Positions 1-5,207 of a stretch of 24,848 nucleotides of DNA are shown here, piece by piece (positions within the stretch are counted from its first letter, which is position 1; each line of letters opens with the position of its first letter). Where the stretch lies: positions 1 to 24,848 of the forward strand of contig CAZLNM010000079.1 of the NCBI GenBank assembly GCA_964561025.1, given 5' to 3'. The DNA comes from JAAZNF01 sp964561025 (GTDB lineage: Bacteria > Myxococcota > B64-G9). The position numbers and the translations under genes are program-made. The notes beneath the pieces are model-generated. The model was not told the origin of the DNA, did no database searches, and saw only the letters and a program-made list of their open reading frames with translations.

Positions 1-351
1 CGGGCCGCGGTGGCCGAGACCCTGGCGCAGCTCCGCCCGCCCGCGCCGCCGGTGCTGCGGGACGACCCGCCGCTCACCCTGGCCGGGCTGTTCGAACGCT
101 GCCGGCTGGTCATCGGCAACGACAGCGGGCCGACGCACCTCGCGGCGCTCCTGGGCCGGCCCACCCTGGCCATCTTCGGCCCGACCGACCCGCGGCGGTC
201 CGCTCCGCGCGGGGCGCGGGTGGCGGTGCTGCGCGCCGGCCTGCCGTGCTCGCCGTGCGCCGACGAGCAGATGCACGACTGCCCGGAGCGCGAGTGCCTG
301 CGGCGCGTCACCCCGGCCGAGGTGCTTGAAGCCGCCCGCCGCTTCCTGTAG
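1..351 (+). CDS. Glycosyltransferase family 9 (heptosyltransferase-like), C-terminal part
   Basis: This is the C-terminal 116 residues of a gene whose start lies off the left edge; the frame is open from base 1 to the TAG at 349-351. The family transfers heptose or other sugars from an ADP- or UDP-sugar donor to lipopolysaccharide core in the cytoplasm. The segment VIGNDSGPTHLAALLGRPT followed by IFGPTDP is the characteristic donor-binding signature of family 9 enzymes (WaaC, WaaF, RfaQ type). A cysteine-rich stretch follows (CSPCADE, then CPERECL), which is also usual near the C-terminus of these proteins. Which LPS sugar is transferred cannot be told from the fragment. The family call is firm; the exact enzyme is not. 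Confidence 0.88.
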   Translation, partial: RAAVAETLAQLRPPAPPVLRDDPPLTLAGLFERCRLVIGNDSGPTHLAALLGRPTLAIFGPTDPRRSAPRGARVAVLRAGLPCSPCADEQMHDCPERECLRRVTPAEVLEAARRFL

Positions 352-388
352 ATTGGCGCGTACGACGGGAGCGCCGCAAAGAACCAAC

Positions 389-414
389 CCCGGGGTGCGC
401 TGGTGGTCCCCGGG
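389..414 (+). other. GC-rich hairpin in the leader before the chalcone-isomerase-like gene
   Basis: CCCGGGG (389-395) and CCCCGGG (408-414) form a perfect 7-bp stem with a 12-base loop, followed by AAAA rather than T. It lies between the glycosyltransferase stop and the next ribosome-binding site. Without a T tract it is not a convincing terminator; it could shape the leader of the next mRNA or be chance in GC-rich DNA. Confidence 0.3.
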
Positions 415-432
415 AAAACCAAGGGGTCGATC

Positions 433-1008
433 ATGAGAAGAGTTGCGTTGGGAATCGCCTTGCTGCTCGTGCCCGCGCTGGCGCTGGGGATCACGGTGGA
501 GGGGCACGACTACCCGGCCACGGTCACCATCGATGGCAAGACCATGAAGCTCGTCGGGGCCGGCAAGCGCAAGAAGTGGTTCGTGGGGGTGTACACCATG
601 GGCGCCTACTCCGAGTCCGGCAAGTGCGATCCCAAGGCCCTGGTGGCGGCCGACGAGCCCAAGTACCTCAAGCTCAAGATGCTGCGCGACGTCTCGGCCG
701 AGAAGATGGCGAACACCATCTCCGAGTCCTTCAAGGAGCACATGCCCAAGAACCCCTCGGCCGAGCTCAAGAAGCAGTCCGATGTGTTCATGAACTACTT
801 CAAGGACGAGTGCAAGGAGGGGACGGTGCTGGAGTTCTTCTACCTGCCCGGCACCGGCACCAGCCTCAAGCAGAACGGCAAGGAGCTCGGCCCGGTGCTG
901 GCGGGGGCGGAGTTCGCGCGGGTGCTGTGGGACATCTACTTCGGCGAGGACACCTGCTGCAGCGGGCTCAAGGAGCAGATCTTCGAGTGCTGCGGCCTGA
1001 AGCTGTAA
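433..1008 (+). CDS. Secreted chalcone-isomerase-like protein
   Basis: The protein has 191 residues. The start at 433 is chosen because AAGGGG lies 7 bases upstream and the protein then opens with a clean signal peptide (MRRVALGIALLLVPALALG). An upstream GTG in frame at 403 would place a polar extension before the signal and is less likely. The mature part matches the bacterial chalcone-isomerase-like fold: 'VEGHDYPATVTIDGKTMKLVG' near the start, 'RKKWFVGVYTMGAY' around residues 45-58, a helical 'SAEKMANTISESF' region and a closing 'GKELGPVLAGAEFARVLWDIYFGE' segment. Bacterial members are periplasmic and mostly of unknown function, probably binding a small lipid or hydrophobic ligand rather than a flavonoid. 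The tail is unusual in carrying two Cys-Cys pairs (C175-C176 and C186-C187). Confidence 0.85.
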   Translation: MRRVALGIALLLVPALALGITVEGHDYPATVTIDGKTMKLVGAGKRKKWFVGVYTMGAYSESGKCDPKALVAADEPKYLKLKMLRDVSAEKMANTISESFKEHMPKNPSAELKKQSDVFMNYFKDECKEGTVLEFFYLPGTGTSLKQNGKELGPVLAGAEFARVLWDIYFGEDTCCSGLKEQIFECCGLKL

Positions 1009-1141
1009 CAGGCCGTTCGAGCCAGAAATCCCTCCCCGAAGAAGAAGGGCGCATTCGCATTTTTGGAAAATGCTCGGTTTGCGGCCCCGGGCCGCGCTGA
1101 TTCTAGCGGCATCGCGTCCAGCCTCCCCAAGATCACACCAT

Positions 1142-1181
1142 CGCCTGGTCACGCTGGCTCCGTTAGCCACGCGACCAGGCG
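1142..1181. repeat. Imperfect hairpin (inverted repeat)
   Basis: CGCCTGGTC (1142-1150) pairs with GACCAGGCG (1173-1181), and inside it TGGCT (1155-1159) pairs with AGCCA (1165-1169). On the minus strand it covers the last codons and stop of the decayed reading frame at 1149-1258. A longer hairpin sits at the same relative place in the related fragment at 19640-19773. Confidence 0.5.
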
Positions 1182-1258
1182 CTCGAGCTGGTTCACGAGA
1201 TCTCTTGGCAGGACCAAGATCATGCCCGTATGCTCTTCATATTTGGGGATCTTGCTGC
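1149..1258 (-). pseudogene. Decayed C-terminal coding fragment, copy A
   Basis: Read on the minus strand this stretch gives KIPKYEEHTGMILVLPRD, then LVNQLERLVAWLTEPA and a stop at 1149-1151. It aligns without gaps, codon by codon, to the fragment at 19640-19773: about 12 of 31 positions are identical, including EEH, GM and ERL. No start codon or N-terminal part is present because the frame runs back into the TonB receptor gene. The pattern His-x-Gly-(Met/Ile/Leu)-hydrophobic followed by a helix resembles the C-terminal end of PIN-like DUF5615 toxin proteins, but this assignment is only a suggestion. Confidence 0.45.
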
Positions 1259-1264
1259 TGCTTT

Positions 1265-3595
1265 TCAGAACCAGGCGCGCGCGCCGATGAAGGGGATGAT
1301 GGGCAGCTCGAAGATGGGCCCGAAGCGCGGCTCCTGCTCGGGCGGGCGGCCGCGGGTGGCCGAGTACACCACCACGTTGCGGCGGTACTGGGCGTTCATC
1401 AGCTCGAGGTAGAGCTGCAGGCGAAAGCGCGAGAATTCGAAGGTCCAGGCCGCGCGCAGGTCGGTCTTGAAGTAGAACGGGGCGCGCAGGCCGTTCAGCC
1501 GCGCCATGTCGGGGTTGACCTCCCACACCGGCTGGCGGGTGTTGGCGTCGAGCTCCAGCCGGAACGGCTGTTCGGGATCCAGCGGCGTGTAGGGATTGCC
1601 GCTGTGGGCCAGCAGGCGCAGGGAGAGCTCCAGCCGGGGGTGCGGCCGGTAGAACACCACCAGCGCGGCGGAGAGCGGGATGTCCTGGCCCGGATCGAGG
1701 TTGGCGGCCGCGGCGAACTCCCCGGTGAGGCGCGGGTTGTGCCGGGTGACGGTGAGGTAGCCCAGGCTGAGCCAGCCGGAGAGCACGCTGCCGCGTTTTT
1801 CCAAGAAGAGCTCGCCGCCCCAGGCGAAGCCCGAGCCCTCGCTGGTGTAGGGCTCGACCCAGCCGGAGAGGAAACCGGTCACGTCGTCGGTGTTGGCCGG
1901 CATGTGGAAGTAGCGCTTGGCGAAGCCCTCCACGCGCAGCAGCCAGCCCCGGCCGAAGGTCCACTCCAGGCCGCCGATGAAGTGCAGGGCGCGCTCCGAG
2001 CCAAGGCGCGGGTTGCCGAGGTCGGGATCGGCCATGACCGGGTTGAGCACCGGCTGGAGGAAGAGCCCGATCGCCAGCCGCGCCTGGAGGTTGGGCAGCA
2101 GGCGCAGGCGCAGGTTGGCGCGCGGCTCGAACAGGAACTCCTGCGCCGGCTCCTCGAACGACAAGCGCAGCCCCGGCTCCAGCACTAGCCGCTCGGAGAA
2201 GAACGAGGCGCTGTGCTTGAAGTACACCCCGGTCATGAAGAACGGGAAGCTGAGGTCGAACTCCAGGTTGGGGATGTTGCGGTACCCGCCGAAGCGCACC
2301 CCGGCGATGAAGCGCCGGATGTCCGGCCCGTCGGCCAGCAGGGTGGCGCGGGTGCGGTTGGCGAAGGCGCCGAACATGAGCGCGTCGTCGCCGCGCAGGC
2401 GCACCAGCCAGTCCGAGCGCAGGGTGAAGGACTCGATGCGCGAGTTCACCGCCAGCGGGTTGAGCCCGGTGGCCGCCGCCTCGAGCTGGTTGTTCACCAT
2501 GGAGAACACCGCGGTGTGCAGCACGTCCCGCCGCACCTCGCCCCGGTAGTTGGCGATGAGGGCCAGCGTCTCGTTGCGGTAGAAGAAGCTGCCCGCCCCC
2601 ATCCCCTCCACGTCCTCGGGGGTGAACTCGATAAGGTCCAGCCCGTCGCGCACGTACAGGGCGGACAGGCGCAGGGTGTGGCCGCGCCGAAGATCCTGGC
2701 GCAGCCGCGCGTACAGATCCCAGAAGGCCGGGGCGGCGAAGCGGTCGGAGACCAGGTCCAGCGCCTGCGCCACCGCCAGGGGGATCTCGAAGTTGGAGCG
2801 GCGGAACGAGGCCAGGAAGGAGGGGCCCTTCGGGAAGGTGGGGCCCTCCAGGGTGAGGTTGGTGCTGATGAGCGACAGCTCGGCGTCGCCGTGCAGGGCG
2901 TCGGCGCGCGGATCGCGGTAGCGGATGTCCAGCACCCCCGAGAGCGAGCCGGGGTACTCCACGCCGTGACCCCCGGCGTAGAACTTCACGTCCTCGATCA
3001 ACGCCGGGTTGAAGATGGTGGCGCCGCCGCCGAGCTGGAAGGGGTTGTAGATGATGGCGTCGTCCAGGTAGAAGAACGACTCGTGGGCCGCGCCCCCGCG
3101 CACGAAAAAGAGCGGGGTGATCTCCGACAGCCCCACCACCCCCGGCAAGCTGGCCACCACCCGCACCGGGTCCTGCAACGTCCCGGCGCTCTGCAAGATG
3201 TCCTCGCGCGAGACCAGCACGGTGGACACCTCGGCCCGGCCCGCCGCCTGGCGCTCCTCGCGCCGGCTGCGCACCACGATCTCCTCCTGCTCCACGTCGC
3301 GCTCGCTCGACACCAACCACAGCTCGAGCGGTTGATTCGCGCGCGCCGCCTGCTCCAGCGGCTCGAAGCCCGACATCTCGACGCGCAGCCGCAGCGGCCC
3401 CGCCGGGACGGAGGCGAAGAAGAAGGCGCCGTTCTCGTCGGTGACCGCGGTGCGGCCGCCCGGCAGCAGCGAGACCTGCGCCCCCCACAGCGGCCGGCCG
3501 TCCTCCACGCTGCGCACCGTTCCCGTCAGCTCGCCGGCCCGCGCGGCGGCACACAGCCCCAGCATGGACAGCAAGAGCCAGAAGCGCGCGCGCAC
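1265..3595 (-). CDS. TonB-dependent outer-membrane receptor with N-terminal carboxypeptidase-like domain
   Basis: This 776-residue outer-membrane transporter takes up a ligand using energy passed on by TonB/ExbBD. A signal peptide (residues 1-20) is followed by a carboxypeptidase-regulatory-like domain (about 22-95), a TonB-box-like EEIVVRS (104-110), a plug domain with 'SLPGVVG', 'FFVRGGAAHESFFYLDD' and 'NPALIEDVKFYAGG' (about 125-235), and a beta-barrel ending in a terminal Phe (ARAWF), the usual outer-membrane assembly signal. The start is a GTG three bases after the regulator's stop codon; GGAGAG at the end of the regulator gene is its ribosome-binding site, so the two are translationally coupled. 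The ligand is unknown: the carboxypeptidase-like domain is common in receptors for glycans and peptides, and the adjacent PocR-type sensor hints at a small organic molecule. Confidence 0.92.
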   Translation of the reverse strand: MRARFWLLLSMLGLCAAARAGELTGTVRSVEDGRPLWGAQVSLLPGGRTAVTDENGAFFFASVPAGPLRLRVEMSGFEPLEQAARANQPLELWLVSSERDVEQEEIVVRSRREERQAAGRAEVSTVLVSREDILQSAGTLQDPVRVVASLPGVVGLSEITPLFFVRGGAAHESFFYLDDAIIYNPFQLGGGATIFNPALIEDVKFYAGGHGVEYPGSLSGVLDIRYRDPRADALHGDAELSLISTNLTLEGPTFPKGPSFLASFRRSNFEIPLAVAQALDLVSDRFAAPAFWDLYARLRQDLRRGHTLRLSALYVRDGLDLIEFTPEDVEGMGAGSFFYRNETLALIANYRGEVRRDVLHTAVFSMVNNQLEAAATGLNPLAVNSRIESFTLRSDWLVRLRGDDALMFGAFANRTRATLLADGPDIRRFIAGVRFGGYRNIPNLEFDLSFPFFMTGVYFKHSASFFSERLVLEPGLRLSFEEPAQEFLFEPRANLRLRLLPNLQARLAIGLFLQPVLNPVMADPDLGNPRLGSERALHFIGGLEWTFGRGWLLRVEGFAKRYFHMPANTDDVTGFLSGWVEPYTSEGSGFAWGGELFLEKRGSVLSGWLSLGYLTVTRHNPRLTGEFAAAANLDPGQDIPLSAALVVFYRPHPRLELSLRLLAHSGNPYTPLDPEQPFRLELDANTRQPVWEVNPDMARLNGLRAPFYFKTDLRAAWTFEFSRFRLQLYLELMNAQYRRNVVVYSATRGRPPEQEPRFGPIFELPIIPFIGARAWF

Positions 3596-3598
3596 GGC

Positions 3599-5125
3599 TC
3601 ACTCTCCGCCGGGGCGGGAGCGTTCCAGCCCGTACCGTTTGAGCTTGGCCAGCAAGTTGGCGCGGCTGATGCCGAGCTGGCGCGACAGCAACGACTTGTT
3701 GAATTGGGTGCGCGCCAGGCCCTGCTGGATGAGGTCCCGCTCCAGGGCGCGCACGGCGTTCTTGAGGTTGAAGGAGCCGCGCGTCAGAGCGCCGCCGCTC
3801 AGCAGACCCACACCCGCCGCCTGGCGCACCTTCTGGGACAACGCCGCCGGGGAGAGCGGGCCGGACCGGCCCGGCAGCGCGAGCATGCGGCGGATCTCGT
3901 CCTCGAGCTCGCGCGCGTTGCCCGGCCAGTCGTACTGGTGCAAAGCGTGCCGCACGGCGGCCGAGAGGGCCGGCGGCGTGGCGCCGTCCGGGGCGTGGCG
4001 CAGGAGGAAGCGATCGATGAGCGGCTCCAGGTCCTCGGGGCGCTCGCGCAGGGGAGGGATCGCCACCAGACAAGGGCGCAGCAGGTCGGCCAGCTCGCGG
4101 CGCAGGCTCCCCTCGGCCGCCTCCAGCTCCAGGTCGCCCTCCAGCCCGAAGACCAGCCGCACGTCGCAGCGGCGGGCCCGGGCCTCGCCCAGGCGCACGA
4201 AGGTCCCCTCCTGGAGAAAGCGCGCAAGCTTGATCTGGATCGGCAGCGGCAGCCAGGACCCCGGCGCCAGGTACAGCGTGCCCTCGCTGGCGTCCTCCAG
4301 CAGGCCCTTGCGCACGGTCTCGGCCCCCTGGCCGAACAGCAGCAGCTCGCCGGCCGGCGAGTCGGGCGAGCCCTCGAACACCACGAAGGGGCGCTCCCGG
4401 CGCGGGCCGCTCAGGTGCAACGCGCGCGCCAGCGTGCGCCGCCCCGTCCCCGGCTCGCCGCACAGGGTCACCGGCTCGCTCGAGGCCGCCAGCGCGCGCA
4501 GGCGCCGCAGCGCCTTCACCATGGCCGGTGCGCGAGCGATCACCTCGCCGAAGCCGCCGCTGGCCACGCTCGCCGGCGGCGGGCGCGGGGCGCGCTCCTC
4601 CTCGAAGGCGCCCATCTCCTGCGCCCCGTAGCTCAACAGATCGCGCAGGCGCTCCAGGTCCGTGTTGGAGATCACCGGCACCCGCTCGCCCGCGAGCACG
4701 CGCCCCTCCGGCAGCGTCTCCCGCAGCGCGCCGCGCAAGCGGTGGAGCAGGGCCCGCCCCGGCGGCCGGCGCGCAAAGCCGCAGGCGAAGAAGATGCCAG
4801 AAAAGCGGCTGCCGCAGAACATGGGCTGCGTGGCCAGGGTCAGGCCCAGGTGGCAGGTGTGCAGGCGCGTGGCGCGATCGCGCTGGCTGGCGCGGTGGCG
4901 CAGGTACGCCTCGTGGACGCTGCGCTGGCAGCGCAGGCGCCCCTGCGGCGAGAGCCACACGGCGCGGCAGAAGTCGCAGCCCGTGCCGCCATCGGCCTCG
5001 TGGGGGAACTCCACCGGCCGGCCGGCGCTGTCGGTGAAGTACAGGTCGAGCTGCCACCAGCGGCGGCCGAGCTCGCGCAACATCTCCACGGTGTGCAGGG
5101 CGAGATAGCGGCGAGGGTCTACCAT
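3599..5125 (-). CDS. PocR-domain regulator with a degenerate NtrC-type AAA+ domain and Fis-type HTH
   Basis: The protein has 508 residues. The N-terminal third resembles a PocR sensor: LYFTDSAGRPVEF, then Cys50, Cys53, Cys66, 'HTCHLGL' with Cys91, and Cys104. PocR domains bind small organic ligands such as propanediol. A sigma54-activator-like AAA+ domain follows (about 190-430), but it is damaged at every key point. Walker A reads GEPGTGRRT with Arg229 where Lys is expected. The GAFTGA loop that contacts sigma54 is missing. Walker B reads GTLYLAPGSW, so the Asp-Glu pair is Ala287-Pro288. Downstream parts survive (PPLRERPEDL, YDWPGNARELEDEI), as does the C-terminal Fis-type helix-turn-helix (about 465-500). 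It is probably a ligand-responsive DNA-binding protein that no longer hydrolyses ATP or opens sigma54 promoters. The ATG follows AGGGGA by 3 bases. Confidence 0.85.
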   Translation of the reverse strand: MVDPRRYLALHTVEMLRELGRRWWQLDLYFTDSAGRPVEFPHEADGGTGCDFCRAVWLSPQGRLRCQRSVHEAYLRHRASQRDRATRLHTCHLGLTLATQPMFCGSRFSGIFFACGFARRPPGRALLHRLRGALRETLPEGRVLAGERVPVISNTDLERLRDLLSYGAQEMGAFEEERAPRPPPASVASGGFGEVIARAPAMVKALRRLRALAASSEPVTLCGEPGTGRRTLARALHLSGPRRERPFVVFEGSPDSPAGELLLFGQGAETVRKGLLEDASEGTLYLAPGSWLPLPIQIKLARFLQEGTFVRLGEARARRCDVRLVFGLEGDLELEAAEGSLRRELADLLRPCLVAIPPLRERPEDLEPLIDRFLLRHAPDGATPPALSAAVRHALHQYDWPGNARELEDEIRRMLALPGRSGPLSPAALSQKVRQAAGVGLLSGGALTRGSFNLKNAVRALERDLIQQGLARTQFNKSLLSRQLGISRANLLAKLKRYGLERSRPGGE

Positions 5126-5134
5126 CGGTCCCCT

Positions 5135-5162
5135 ATCTTATGTCATAGCTTGTGGATGGCAA
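5135..5162 (-). promoter_or_regulatory. Candidate promoter of the PocR regulator
   Basis: On the minus strand TTGCCA (5162-5157) and TAAGAT (5140-5135) are separated by 16 bases. The -10-like box ends only 9 bases before the ATG at 5125, so transcription would start almost at the start codon. This is one of three genes in the window with that spacing. The boxes match the consensus 5/6 and 4/6. Confidence 0.35.
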
Positions 5163-5164
5163 GC

Positions 5165-5194
5165 GGCGGCCGGCGCCCCGGCGCGCCGCCTTTT
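5165..5194 (+). terminator. Terminator-like hairpin in the divergent intergenic region
   Basis: GGCGGC (5165-5170) pairs with GCCGCC (5185-5190), with further pairing inside (GCGCC with GGCGC, two bases bulged), and TTTT follows at 5191-5194. On the plus strand this has the shape of an intrinsic terminator, but it lies just before the glycosidase-like gene starting at 5208 and no plus-strand gene precedes it. It could attenuate that gene or stop antisense transcription. Confidence 0.35.
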
Positions 5195-5207
5195 CCGGGA
5201 GTGGACC

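Larger units (their letters stand above)
1009..1264. other. Intergenic region between convergent genes
   Basis: There is no intact gene here. The region holds a short decayed coding fragment on the minus strand and an imperfect hairpin that overlaps its end (both listed separately). No T-rich intrinsic terminator is obvious; the nearest thing is a very short GCG-CATT-CGC stem followed by ATTTTT around 1050-1065. Confidence 0.6.

Noticed and set aside
1149..5057. A 1302-codon open frame on the minus strand across the receptor and regulator genes
   Set aside because: It is a frame-shifted shadow of the TonB receptor and PocR regulator: Ala/Arg/Gly/Pro-rich, no domains, while the other frame has clear family motifs. 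Only its last ~35 codons, past the receptor stop, are of interest.
5126..5207. A sigma54 (-24/-12) promoter before the glycosidase-like gene
   Set aside because: No TGGC-n8-TTGC pattern was found at the right spacing, and the regulator lacks the residues needed to activate sigma54.
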